Positions 18,497-26,839 of a stretch of 64,000 bases of DNA are shown here, in pieces. The stretch's first letter is position 1; every line of letters begins with the position of its first letter. The DNA is taken from contig OY769916.1 of assembly GCA_963669265.1 (NCBI GenBank), forward strand, positions 1,736,001-1,800,000. The letters are read 5' to 3'. A program made the position numbers and the translations under genes. The notes under the pieces were generated by a model. The model did no database searches. It saw only the letters and a program-made list of their open reading frames with translations, and had not been told where the DNA came from. This DNA is from SZUA-547 sp963669265 (GTDB lineage Bacteria > Pseudomonadota > Alphaproteobacteria > Rhodobacterales > Rhodobacteraceae).

Positions 18497-18988
18497 TTAA
18501 AAGAATATCGGCAATGGCCGGAGAAAGATGCCGAGCACCTGTTCAACCAGGTACCAGACGATGCCGGCGGCCAGACCTGAAGTGATCGTCATAAGGATGA
18601 ATTTCCGCTCGCCCAGGATATAGCCGCCAAGGAAAAGAAAGAGGAACGTTGAGGCCAGAAAACCGACCGGGCGCAGCGCGAAGGCGTAGACTACCATCAA
18701 TCCCAGCAAGCCGAGGGCCTGTCCAAGATTGTAATCGGTGAGCCGCATGTAGTTGATTTCCATCGCGCTGGGATCCTTCGCCTCTTCCTTCTCGAGGTTC
18801 AGAACGACGACCAGCGCAAAGATGATGCCAAGGATCGAAAGCACCTTGGGGAAAGTCGAGGGCCAAATCGGATTCCGCTGCATGATCGGCGGCAGCAATT
18901 CATCCATCTGGAACCAGGCCGTGTATCCGTATACGGCGCACAAAAGCAAAACGCCTAGGGCCACCCAACGGTCGAGCGACATCGTCAT
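18497..18988 (-). CDS. tctB: Tripartite tricarboxylate transporter, small permease (TctB)
   Basis: A 163-residue membrane protein with four hydrophobic segments (about residues 5-24, 50-67, 88-125 and 132-155), the usual size and layout of TctB. The start at 18988 is chosen for its GGGGGAAAG ribosome site; the longer frame to 19048 would read through the terminator hairpin. It sits between tctC, beyond the attenuator, and tctA. TctB sequences diverge strongly, so identity rests mainly on size, topology and position. Confidence 0.9.
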   Translation of the reverse strand: MTMSLDRWVALGVLLLCAVYGYTAWFQMDELLPPIMQRNPIWPSTFPKVLSILGIIFALVVVLNLEKEEAKDPSAMEINYMRLTDYNLGQALGLLGLMVVYAFALRPVGFLASTFLFLFLGGYILGERKFILMTITSGLAAGIVWYLVEQVLGIFLRPLPIFF

Positions 18989-19003
18989 AATTCTTTCCCC
19001 CGG

Positions 19004-19038
19004 AAAAAAGAGCCCCGCCCGAAATCCTCGGACGGGGC
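19004..19038 (-). terminator. Attenuating terminator between tctC and tctB
   Basis: GCCCCGTCCGA pairs with TCGGGCGGGGC (one mismatch) and is followed on the minus strand by TCTTTTTT. It follows the tctC stop directly and precedes tctB. A partial terminator here would give more binding protein than permease, a common arrangement in binding-protein-dependent transporters. Confidence 0.85.
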
Positions 19039-19051
19039 GATGGTTCAAGGC

Positions 19052-20029
19052 TCAGAGGAAGCCGAGCTTTTTCATCAGGTCGCCGATCACCTTCTCCTGT
19101 TCAACCAGGAACGCGGTGAAGTCGTCGCCATTGTTGTGGATGTTGACCCAACCGTTGCGCGCACGAACTTCTTCCCATTCCGGGGTGTCGTACATCTTGG
19201 TCAGCGCGCCCTGATAGGCGGCGAGCTGATCAGCCGGCAGGCCCGGCGCCGCGAAGAACCCGCGCCAGTTCACGAAAGTGACGTCGATCCCCTGCTCTTT
19301 GACGGTCTGGGCGTCCGGAAGCGCAGACACGCGCTCGTCGGACGTCACCGCCAGCACGCGGATCTCGCCCGCCGCAGCCAGATCGACCGCCTCAGAGAAG
19401 CCCGTCGAAACCGCGACAACCTCGCCGGAGAGAAGGCCGGCGTTCGCCTTGGCGCCTGCATCATAGGCGATGTACTTCATCGCAACCGGATCGCCGCCGC
19501 CCGCTTCGACGATCATCGCTGCGACCAGATGGTCCATGCCGCCCGGAACCGAGCCGCCGCCGATCGCAGTGCCGGACGGATCCGCCTTGAGCGATTCCAG
19601 AAGGTCGCCAAGGTTCTGATAGGGGCTGTCCTTGGCCACGACCAGCGCCGCATAATCGCCGATCGTGCCGGCCACCATGGTCAGGTCGCGGAAGTTCTGC
19701 GGAAAGACGCCGGTCAGAGAGCGGATCACGATCGGGGTCGAGTTGACCATCAGCGTGCCGTAGTTGCTCTCGGCGTTTTCGATCAGATACGAAATCGCCT
19801 TGCCGCCGCCGCCGCCCGACATGTTCTCATAGCTCGCCTGGCCGACAATGCCGGCTTTGGTCAGAGCTTCGCCGGTGCCGCGCGCGGTGCCGTCCCAGCC
19901 GCCGCCGGCGCCGCCGGGAATCAGAAAGTGGATCGACTCGACATCCGCGGCCATACTTGGACCGGAGAAAATCGCCCCCGCGGCGAACGCCGCAACGGCG
20001 AATTTGCGAGTGAATGCAGCCATGGTCAT
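19052..20029 (-). CDS. tctC: Tripartite tricarboxylate transporter solute-binding protein (TctC/Bug)
   Basis: A 325-residue periplasmic protein with signal peptide (FAVAAFAAGAIFSGPSMAA, cleavage near residue 28). The mature start has IHFLIPGGAGGGWDGTARG, the Bug-family ligand loop. Other family signs are SGGGGGKAISYLIENAESNYGTLMVNSTPIVIRSL and a C-terminal region ending EKVIGDLMKKLGFL. It is the first gene of tctCBA and is divergent from the TctD-like response regulator, with a palindrome between them. The ligand is probably a di- or tricarboxylate, given the neighbouring lyases. Confidence 0.95.
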   Translation of the reverse strand: MTMAAFTRKFAVAAFAAGAIFSGPSMAADVESIHFLIPGGAGGGWDGTARGTGEALTKAGIVGQASYENMSGGGGGKAISYLIENAESNYGTLMVNSTPIVIRSLTGVFPQNFRDLTMVAGTIGDYAALVVAKDSPYQNLGDLLESLKADPSGTAIGGGSVPGGMDHLVAAMIVEAGGGDPVAMKYIAYDAGAKANAGLLSGEVVAVSTGFSEAVDLAAAGEIRVLAVTSDERVSALPDAQTVKEQGIDVTFVNWRGFFAAPGLPADQLAAYQGALTKMYDTPEWEEVRARNGWVNIHNNGDDFTAFLVEQEKVIGDLMKKLGFL

Positions 20030-20102
20030 TAGATACCTCCCGTAATTGACCTTGCTTATCTTTCGTTTCGCCTGCGGTTATTGCCCGCTAAGCTGACGCG
20101 AA

Positions 20103-20123
20103 CCTTACACGCGATTTGTAAGG
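20103..20123. promoter_or_regulatory. Palindrome CCTTACA-N7-TGTAAGG in the tctC/response-regulator gap
   Basis: A perfect 7-bp inverted repeat with a 7-bp spacer lies just upstream of the ribosome site of the response regulator and about 75 bp upstream of tctC. The 18-bp centre distance between half sites is suitable for an OmpR-type dimer on two successive turns. It is the best candidate operator for the adjacent TctD-like protein. Confidence 0.6.
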
Positions 20124-20138
20124 GTCATAGGAGGAATC

Positions 20139-20807
20139 ATGCGACTTCTCGTCGTCGAGGACAGCATGGAGATCGGCGAGGCCGTCCGCGCGCGGTTCGC
20201 GCTGGACGGGCACGCGGTCGATTGGGCGAAGACAATCGACGAGGCGGAGCATTATTTCCGCGCCGAAGCCTATGATCTGATCCTGCTCGACATCATGCTG
20301 CCGGATGGCGACGGCCGGGATTTCCTGTCCCGTCGCCGGAAGGAGGAGAACCGCACGCCAGTGCTGGTTCTGACCGCCCGCAGCCAGATCACCGACCGGG
20401 TGCGGGTGCTGGATCTCGGCGCCGACGATTATGTGACCAAACCGTTCGACTTCGACGAGTTGATGGCGCGTTGCCGGGCGGTTCTGCGCCGGAACCGGGG
20501 CGCGGCGCGCAATCAGACCCTCTTCGCGGGGCTGGCCTTCGATGCGGAGGGCGGAACGCTAGAGATCGACGGCGATTTCGTCGACTTGCGGAATCGGGAG
20601 CTGCGCCTTCTGGAGGTCTTTATGGGAAGCCCGGACCGGGTGTTTTCGAAAACTTATTTGATGGAGCGCCTGTTTTCGCTGGATGACGATGTCTCCGAGA
20701 ACGCCATCGAGGTCTATGTCGCGCGCCTGCGCAAGAAGATCGAGCCGAGCCGGGCGCGGATCGAGACCGTGCGCGGCCTCGGCTACCGGCTGTACGACAC
20801 GACGTGA
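20139..20807 (+). CDS. OmpR-family response regulator, TctD-like
   Basis: A 222-residue two-domain regulator. The receiver domain (1-118) has the phosphoacceptor D51 in LILLDIMLPDGDG and the conserved TKPF lysine; a winged-helix domain (about 125-220) ends IETVRGLGYRLYDTT. The start has an AGGAGG site. TctD-like regulators switch on tricarboxylate uptake when their kinase senses citrate or a relative. Divergence from tctC and coupling to a kinase and a periplasmic protein support that role here. Confidence 0.93.
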   Translation: MRLLVVEDSMEIGEAVRARFALDGHAVDWAKTIDEAEHYFRAEAYDLILLDIMLPDGDGRDFLSRRRKEENRTPVLVLTARSQITDRVRVLDLGADDYVTKPFDFDELMARCRAVLRRNRGAARNQTLFAGLAFDAEGGTLEIDGDFVDLRNRELRLLEVFMGSPDRVFSKTYLMERLFSLDDDVSENAIEVYVARLRKKIEPSRARIETVRGLGYRLYDTT

Positions 20808-22204
20808 GCGACGCGCCCGTCATACGCGGATCTCTGCGCCGCCGGCTTCTGATTCAGTTGCTGGCGCTGTTTCTGGCTCTGTCGGCGGTGCTCTATGTCT
20901 CCGCCCGCTTCATCGCGGAGCGCGCCGCGGACGCCAGTCAGGACAGCATCCTGAGCGCCTCGGCGGCGTCCATCGCGCAACAGGCGCAGTTTCTGGGCGG
21001 CGGCGCGACGGTCGACATTCCATACGCGGCGTTCGACATGCTGGGCGTTTCCGGCCATGACCGTGTCTTCTACCGCATCAGCTTGGGAAGCGGCGAGTTC
21101 CTGAGCGGGTATGAAGACCTTCCTGCGCCGGAAACGACCCCGACGGGCGACGTCGCCGAATTTGAAACAGTGGAGTATCTGGGGGTCGATGTGCGGGTCG
21201 CGACGCGGAGCCGGGCCCTGTTCGGAGACACCGGGCGTCTGACGGTCGTCGTCTCTGTCGCCCAGACCCGCGAGTCGCGCGCCGCCATCGTCTCTGAGGC
21301 GGCGACCGCTGCCGCCGCGCTTGGCTTTGGCTTTCTGATTGTCGCGGGCGGTCTGTCGGTGCTGGCGGTGCAGCGCGCCCTCAGCCCGTTACAGGCGATC
21401 GAAACCGCGCTGGCGGCGCGCGGACCGCAGGAATTGAGGGCGTTTCGAACCCCAGCCCCCCGAGAAGTCGCGCCTCTGGTGGAATCGCTGAACGGGTTTC
21501 TTCGCCGTCTGCGCGCCGCTTTCGCCACTGCAGAAAGTTTCATCGCGGAGGCCGCCCATCGAGTGCGCACGCCGCTGGCCGGAGTCCGCGCGCAGGCGGA
21601 ATATGCGCTGGCGAGCAGCACCGTTCCAGAGGACCGTCGCCGATTGCGGGAAATGATCCGCGCCGTGGATGAAGCCGCGCGCGCGACAGGCCAGATTCTG
21701 GACCACGCCATGGTCGCATATCGCGCGGACAGGCTGGAGCTGAAGCCTGCGGATCTCGGCCTGCTGGTCAAAGCGGTGTGCGACGACGCCCGGCACGCGG
21801 CCAGCATCCGCGACATAGACCTGGAGTTTGAAGCCCCGACGGCGCCGGTTCCCATCGCCTGCGACGAAATTCTTATAACTGAGGCGCTCCGAAATTTGGT
21901 CGATAACGCGTTCAAATACTCGCCCGCCGACAGCCGGGTCTCGGTGTCGATCGAGATTGGGAGCGCGGACGCGGCCATCAAGGTTCAGGACCAGGGCCCA
22001 GGCTTTCCCAGCGACGGAGCCGACGCCTTGAGAGAACGCTTTCAACGTGGAGACAACGCCGATGGCGTCGTCGGGTCCGGACTGGGTCTGACGATCGTCG
22101 ATGAGGTCGCCCGCGCCCATCAAGGGAGCCTTGATTTGAAAAACGCGCCGGAAGGCGGCGCCTGCGCCATCTTGACCGTGCCGTTGCTTTCGGGGTCGTC
22201 CTGA
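20804..22204 (+). CDS. Sensor histidine kinase, TctE-like
   Basis: A 466-residue membrane kinase starting at GTG in a GTGA overlap with the regulator. It has two transmembrane helices (about 12-32 and 168-190) flanking a periplasmic sensor of about 135 residues, of the 2CSK_N type seen in TctE. The dimerisation box FIAEAAHRVRTPLAG has phosphoacceptor H252, and the HATPase has NLVDNAFKYSP, DQGPGFP and GSGLGLTIVDE. It probably phosphorylates the TctD-like partner in response to an external carboxylate, perhaps with help from the binding protein encoded next. Confidence 0.93.
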   Translation: MSDAPVIRGSLRRRLLIQLLALFLALSAVLYVSARFIAERAADASQDSILSASAASIAQQAQFLGGGATVDIPYAAFDMLGVSGHDRVFYRISLGSGEFLSGYEDLPAPETTPTGDVAEFETVEYLGVDVRVATRSRALFGDTGRLTVVVSVAQTRESRAAIVSEAATAAAALGFGFLIVAGGLSVLAVQRALSPLQAIETALAARGPQELRAFRTPAPREVAPLVESLNGFLRRLRAAFATAESFIAEAAHRVRTPLAGVRAQAEYALASSTVPEDRRRLREMIRAVDEAARATGQILDHAMVAYRADRLELKPADLGLLVKAVCDDARHAASIRDIDLEFEAPTAPVPIACDEILITEALRNLVDNAFKYSPADSRVSVSIEIGSADAAIKVQDQGPGFPSDGADALRERFQRGDNADGVVGSGLGLTIVDEVARAHQGSLDLKNAPEGGACAILTVPLLSGSS

Positions 22205-23259
22205 TGCGCGCGTTCGGCGTCCATATGCGAGCTCTCGCCGGCGCCCTTGCGGCCGCCGTTCTGATGGGGCCCTCCGCGGCGCAGTCTTTCGAGGCGGAAT
22301 TGGAGCGCTATTACCCGCCGGCGGGCCCGTCCGAGGCCGCGCTGCGCGTCGTCGGCTCAACCGATATCGACGCCATGGACACGCTGATCCGGGAATTTCA
22401 GCACGCTTCGCCCGGCCTTGGCGTCTCCTACGTTCAGGCCTCCAGCGCCGAGCTTTACGGCGCGATCGACAAGGGCGCGCCTCACTTCGATCTCGCGATC
22501 AGCGCGGCGATGGACCTGCAGACCAAGCTTGCGAATGACGGCCGAGCCCTGACTTACCGGTCCGACGCCACCGAACAACTGCCCGATTGGGCGCGCTGGC
22601 GCGATCAGGTCTTCGCGTTCACCGAAGAGGCGGTCGTCATCGTCTATGCGCGCGACGCCTTTGACGAGGATCCGCCGCTCACACGCGCGGATCTCGCGCG
22701 GTCCTTGCGCGCCGATCCCGAGCGGTTTCGCGGCAAGGTCGCGACTTATGACCCGATGATCAGCGGTTTTGGATATCTTCTGGCGACGCAGGACGCGCGT
22801 CAGTCAGAGACCTTCTGGTCGCTGGCCGAGCTTTTCGGGGCGACCGAAGCGACGCTTTCTTGCTGTTCGTCCGAACTGATCGACGGCGTGGCCAGCGGAC
22901 GCTTCCTGATCGCCTATAACGCCCTCAGCCCCTATGCGATGCGGCGCGTGCGCGAAGGCGCCGACATCGTCGTGGTGGAGCCCGAAGACTACACCCATGT
23001 GATGTTGCGCACGGCCCTGATCCCGGTCAATTCCGGCAACCCCGAGGTCGCCGGAGCGTTCATCGACTTCCTGCTCAGCTCACGGGGGCGCGGGTTGCTG
23101 GCGGCGGACGCCGCCTTACCGCCGCTCAATCCGAACCGGCCGCTCGGCGCCGACCGGTTGCGTCCGATCACGCTGGGCCCCGGTTTGCTGGTCTATCTCG
23201 ACCGCCTCAAGAAAGAGCGTTTTCTGGCGGCGTGGAACGCCGCCGTGGTCGAGCGTTGA
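22204..23259 (+). CDS. Periplasmic ABC-type solute-binding protein coupled to the two-component system
   Basis: A 351-residue periplasmic protein with a signal peptide (LAGALAAAVLMGPSAAQS, cleavage near residue 24). It has the two-lobe fold of SBP_bac_1/6 proteins: LRVVGSTDIDAMDTLIREFQ near the N-terminus and VNSGNPEVAGAFIDFLLSSRGRGLLA near the C-terminus. It overlaps the kinase stop (TGATG). No ABC permease or ATPase gene is nearby, so it may act as a ligand-binding co-sensor for the kinase rather than in transport. The CCSS motif (about residues 219-222) is unusual for such proteins and could form a disulfide. Confidence 0.85.
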   Translation: MRAFGVHMRALAGALAAAVLMGPSAAQSFEAELERYYPPAGPSEAALRVVGSTDIDAMDTLIREFQHASPGLGVSYVQASSAELYGAIDKGAPHFDLAISAAMDLQTKLANDGRALTYRSDATEQLPDWARWRDQVFAFTEEAVVIVYARDAFDEDPPLTRADLARSLRADPERFRGKVATYDPMISGFGYLLATQDARQSETFWSLAELFGATEATLSCCSSELIDGVASGRFLIAYNALSPYAMRRVREGADIVVVEPEDYTHVMLRTALIPVNSGNPEVAGAFIDFLLSSRGRGLLAADAALPPLNPNRPLGADRLRPITLGPGLLVYLDRLKKERFLAAWNAAVVER

Positions 23260-23273
23260 GCCGCGCCTGAAAG

Positions 23274-24167
23274 CTACAGTTTGAAGTTATAGAGCCCCTG
23301 ATCGAAGCTGTTGTAATCTTCATATCGCAGCAGATCGTAAAGCTCTTGCCGCGTCTGCATCCGGTCGATGGCGTCCCGCTGGGTGCCGGTGCCTGAGATC
23401 TCGGCCAGCATGTCCCGCGCCGCCTTCATCGCCGCGCGTAGCGTGGTGACCGGGTAGATCACGAAGTTGGCGCCAAGCGCCTCCAGCTCTCCGGCGGAGA
23501 GCAGGTTCGACTTGCCGAACTCGGTCATATTCGCCAGCAATGGCGCGTTGATCTCGGCTTTGGCCTGTTTCCAGTCCTCAACCGTGTGCAGGGCCTCGGC
23601 GAAGATCACGTCCGCGCCCGCCTCGGCGTATTGGTTGGCGCGCGCGATCATCGCCTCTAACCCCTCCACTTCGCGGGCGTCGGTGCGGGCGATGATCACC
23701 GTGTTGGGATCGCGGCGGGCGTCGACCGCGGCTTTCAGGCGCTGGAGCATCTGCTCGGCCGGAACCACCGACTTGCCGTCCAGATGGCCGCAGCGTTTCG
23801 GGTTGACCTGATCCTCCAGATGGAAGGCGGCGATCCCGCGCTCCTCCATCATCCGAACCGTCCGCGCCATGCTCATCGGTTCACCAAATCCGGTGTCGCA
23901 ATCGACGATCGTGGGCAGGTCGGTGGCGCGCGCGATTTGCTCGGCCCGGTTCGCGACTTCCGTCAGCGTCGTCAGTCCGATATCGGGCAGGCCGAGATCC
24001 GCTGACAACACGGCGCCAGAGACATAGACCGCCTCAAACCCCTGGCTCTCGATCTCCATCGCGACCAGCGGAGAGAACGCGCCGGGCGCCCGGATGATCC
24101 TCTCGCCGTCCATCAGCACGCGGAGATTCGCGCGCTTCTCGGCGCCGTCGAGTTTCGAAAACAGCAT
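23274..24167 (-). CDS. prpB: 2-methylisocitrate lyase (PrpB-like)
   Basis: A 297-residue member of the isocitrate lyase/PEP mutase family, predicted to split 2-methylisocitrate to pyruvate and succinate. The catalytic cysteine is C126 in KRCGHLDGKSVV; the metal-binding region is IVDCDTGFGEP (residues 87-97), and IIARTDA follows. The start at 24167 overlaps the prpD stop by one base (TGATG). The frame continues 119 residues upstream but that part is antisense-like sequence inside prpD. Partner enzymes in the methylcitrate cycle are PrpD (adjacent) and PrpC (not in the window). Another lyase of the family with a different substrate remains possible. Confidence 0.88.
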   Translation of the reverse strand: MLFSKLDGAEKRANLRVLMDGERIIRAPGAFSPLVAMEIESQGFEAVYVSGAVLSADLGLPDIGLTTLTEVANRAEQIARATDLPTIVDCDTGFGEPMSMARTVRMMEERGIAAFHLEDQVNPKRCGHLDGKSVVPAEQMLQRLKAAVDARRDPNTVIIARTDAREVEGLEAMIARANQYAEAGADVIFAEALHTVEDWKQAKAEINAPLLANMTEFGKSNLLSAGELEALGANFVIYPVTTLRAAMKAARDMLAEISGTGTQRDAIDRMQTRQELYDLLRYEDYNSFDQGLYNFKL

Positions 24168-25684
24168 CAGAAGATCCCCCCATTCTTGTTCACCGCCAGC
24201 GCCGCAGCGGTCGCTTCGACATTCAGCGCGCCCAATCCACCAGCTTCGATACCGGCGAGCCCGGCGGCGGCGGACAGGAACCGCTCCCGCTCCGCATCGT
24301 CGACCGCTTCGCTGGCGATGGTGTGGAACTTGTTGACATATTGCGGCCGCGCGAAGGGCCGCGCGCCCAGCGGATGTGCATTGGCGACCGCGATCGAGTC
24401 GGTGAGTTGCGATCCGTCCTTGAAGGTGACGACCAGCTCGCCGCCAAAGGCTTTCTCGGCCGGATCGGTCGAGTGATAGCGCGCGGTCCACTCCGGCGCC
24501 TCCTCGGTGGAGATTTTTCTCCACAGCCGCACCGTATCCTCGCGGCGCGCGCGATCGCGGAGATAGGAGTCCACATGGTGCCAGCGGCCGTCCTGCAGGG
24601 CGACGGCGAGGATATACATGATCGAATGATCGAGGGTCTCGCGACTTGCCTCTGGATCGAATTTCTGCGGGTCGTTCGAGCCCGTGCCGATCACGTAATG
24701 GGTGTGATGGCTGGTGCGGAGCAGAATGCTCTCCACCTGATCCCAGTCGCCGCCAGTCCGCGACGAGATCTCCGCGCCGACCTTGAACGCCAGATCGATC
24801 AGGGCCTGGCTCTGGTATTCGGCGGAATGCTCTTTGGTGAAGGTCTCCAGAATCGCGCGCTTCGGCTCGTTCGCCTCGGGCAGCAACACGTCATAGGCGG
24901 CGTCCGGACCGTCGAGCATCCACGCGATCACCCCGTCTTCGCCCTCATAGATCGGCGCCGGCGCGCCCTCGCCGCGCATCGCGCGATCCACGGCCTCGAT
25001 GGCCAGCTTGCCCGCATGGGACGGCGCGAAGGCTTTCCAAGAGGAGATTTCACCCTTCCGCGATTGCCGTGTCGCCGTCGTCACATGCAGCGCATGATTG
25101 ACCGCCTGATAGATCACCTCGACCGGCAGGCCGAGAAGCGTGCCGATCCCCGCTGCGGCCGACGGCCCCAGATGGGCCACATGGTCGATCTTATGCTTGT
25201 GCAGGCAGATGCGTCGGCAAAGATTGGTCTGAATCTCATACCCCGTCGCAAGCGCGCGGATCAGATCGTGTCCGCTGGCGCCCACCTGCTGCGCGACCGC
25301 GAGGATCGGCGGGATGTTGTCGCCCGGATGCGAGTAATCGGCGGCGAGGAACGTGTCGTGATAGTCAAGCTCCCGCACCGCGACGCCGTTGGCCCAGGCC
25401 GCCCATTCGGCGCTGTAGCGCTGCGTGCTCGGCAGTCCGAAGATCGTCGCGCCGTTTGACTGCAGGCGCGGCCTGGCCTGCGCCCGCGCGGTCGTCACCG
25501 GCCCGCGATTGACCGAAGCCATGGCGACGGAGGCGTTGTCGATGATCCGGTTGATCACCATCTCAGCCACGTCGTCGTCCACGGCGACGGGATCGGCGGC
25601 GACCTCGGCGATTTTCCACGCCAACTGGTCTTCACGCTGCAAACGGTCTTTTTCCGGGTGGACCTTCACCAAATGAGATTTCAT
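24167..25684 (-). CDS. prpD: 2-methylcitrate dehydratase (MmgE/PrpD family)
   Basis: A 505-residue MmgE/PrpD protein that should dehydrate 2-methylcitrate to 2-methylaconitate. The segments YSAEWAAWANGVAVRELDYHDTFLA (with the active-site aspartate and histidine), ADYSHPGDNIPPILAVAQQ and ATRQSRKGEISSWKAFAPSHAG are typical of true PrpD rather than the shorter MmgE relatives. It leads a two-gene unit with prpB, 147 bp downstream of a LysR gene on the same strand. No AcnD/PrpF or PrpC is present, so a complete methylcitrate cycle would need genes elsewhere. Confidence 0.9.
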   Translation of the reverse strand: MKSHLVKVHPEKDRLQREDQLAWKIAEVAADPVAVDDDVAEMVINRIIDNASVAMASVNRGPVTTARAQARPRLQSNGATIFGLPSTQRYSAEWAAWANGVAVRELDYHDTFLAADYSHPGDNIPPILAVAQQVGASGHDLIRALATGYEIQTNLCRRICLHKHKIDHVAHLGPSAAAGIGTLLGLPVEVIYQAVNHALHVTTATRQSRKGEISSWKAFAPSHAGKLAIEAVDRAMRGEGAPAPIYEGEDGVIAWMLDGPDAAYDVLLPEANEPKRAILETFTKEHSAEYQSQALIDLAFKVGAEISSRTGGDWDQVESILLRTSHHTHYVIGTGSNDPQKFDPEASRETLDHSIMYILAVALQDGRWHHVDSYLRDRARREDTVRLWRKISTEEAPEWTARYHSTDPAEKAFGGELVVTFKDGSQLTDSIAVANAHPLGARPFARPQYVNKFHTIASEAVDDAERERFLSAAAGLAGIEAGGLGALNVEATAAALAVNKNGGIF

Positions 25685-25777
25685 GGAACGCGCCCCTTTT
25701 GAATAGCGATCATCATGTCGTTGGCCGCCAATCTATTGCCGTGGCGTGCGCGCAGGAAGGCCTCTCACTGGATTCCA

Positions 25778-25799
25778 GATATATCAATACCGATATATC
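25778..25799. promoter_or_regulatory. Double GATATATC palindrome upstream of prpDB
   Basis: Two identical 8-bp palindromes GATATATC (25778-25785 and 25792-25799) are separated by 6 bp, giving a 14-bp repeat distance and an overall inverted symmetry. They are the only strongly AT-rich elements in the 147-bp gap ahead of prpD. They resemble a LysR-type activation or recognition site pair for the adjacent regulator. Confidence 0.5.
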
Positions 25800-25831
25800 A
25801 CCGGAGATGGATGCTCGGGAGAGCGCCGCGA

Positions 25832-26749
25832 CTAGCCCTCAATCGCCCGCCAGCGCGCGGCGGGCGCGATATCGCCAAGCGCGTCCTTCAACAACCCCAA
25901 CGCCGTGCGGGCGAAGCGATGATCCACATGCAGACCGATCGCGCCCATGATCGACCGTTCGATCGGCGGATCGACAATCTCTCGCGCCCGGATCTCGCCA
26001 TTCTCGAATTCGCTGACGAAATTGCTGAACGCCTGTACCGCGACGCCCTGCCCCTCCATGGCGAACGCCGCCATGGCGACCTTGTTGTCGAGATACTGGA
26101 CGTCCCGCAGCGTCAGGCCCGCTCTCTCGAACGCCGCCTCGACCATCTGCGAATAAGACGGGTCTGAGAACACGAACATGGGCAGCGACGCGCAATCCTC
26201 TAACGAGATCGGATCGGTGCTCTCGCCCAGATGCGTTGCGGCGCCCGTCAGATAGAGCCGCTCGCGAAACAGCGCGTGCTGATCGGGAAACGCGCTATGC
26301 GTCGTGTCGTAAAAAACGGCGATATCGCAGGTTTTTTCGACCAACGCCGCGCTGGCTTCCTTCGAGTGCATCTCGACGATGTCGAGATGGATGTCCGGCA
26401 GATGCGCCGTGAACCGCCGGAAGATCGCAGGCATAAGCAAACGTCCGGTGTTTCGCGGTATGACGATGGTCAGCCGCTCCGGCGCCGCATCGACCAGCAT
26501 CCTGAGATCGCGCTCGGTGCGCTCCAGTTCCTGCAGCGTACTGGACGCGAACGCATGAAACCTCTCGCCCGAGGCGGTCAGCTCCACCCCGCGCCCCGTG
26601 CGATGGAAAAGCGATGCGCCCAGCCGGGTCTCAAGACCGCGCACGACCCGGCTGACATTCGGTTGCGCGACCCCCATCTGCGCCGCCGCGCGAGACAGGC
26701 TTCCCGCCTCCGCCACTTGCACGAAAGTTCTGAGATCCCCGATCTTCAT
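25832..26749 (-). CDS. LysR-family transcriptional regulator
   Basis: A 305-residue LysR protein. The N-terminal HTH (MKIGDLRTFVQVAEAGSLSRAAAQMGVAQPNVSRVVRGLE) is followed by a linker helix and a periplasmic-binding-like effector domain (about 90-295). It lies upstream of, and on the same strand as, prpD-prpB, with the GATATATC repeats between them and an inverted repeat in front of its own start. It probably controls prpDB, with a methylcitrate-cycle intermediate or propionate derivative as effector; that is inference. Confidence 0.93.
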   Translation of the reverse strand: MKIGDLRTFVQVAEAGSLSRAAAQMGVAQPNVSRVVRGLETRLGASLFHRTGRGVELTASGERFHAFASSTLQELERTERDLRMLVDAAPERLTIVIPRNTGRLLMPAIFRRFTAHLPDIHLDIVEMHSKEASAALVEKTCDIAVFYDTTHSAFPDQHALFRERLYLTGAATHLGESTDPISLEDCASLPMFVFSDPSYSQMVEAAFERAGLTLRDVQYLDNKVAMAAFAMEGQGVAVQAFSNFVSEFENGEIRAREIVDPPIERSIMGAIGLHVDHRFARTALGLLKDALGDIAPAARWRAIEG

Positions 26750-26763
26750 CCCGAGCCGCCGTT

Positions 26764-26778
26764 ATTCAAATCCTGAAT
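26764..26778. promoter_or_regulatory. Inverted repeat ATTCA-N5-TGAAT upstream of the LysR gene
   Basis: A perfect 5-bp inverted repeat with a 5-bp spacer (15 bp in total) lies 15 bp upstream of the LysR start. Its size fits the T-N11-A type of LysR recognition site and could serve autoregulation. It differs in sequence from the GATATATC pair, which weakens the case that both bind the same protein. Confidence 0.4.
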
Positions 26779-26839
26779 ATCTTAGGCGTCGGCGTGGGGC
26801 GGCGGCAAGCGCCCCGGAAAGGGCGGCGGCTCGGCCGGA

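Noticed and set aside
24323..25459. 378-residue plus-strand open frame opposite prpD
   Set aside because: Same kind of shadow frame; prpD is clear on the other strand and the plus frame has no ribosome site.
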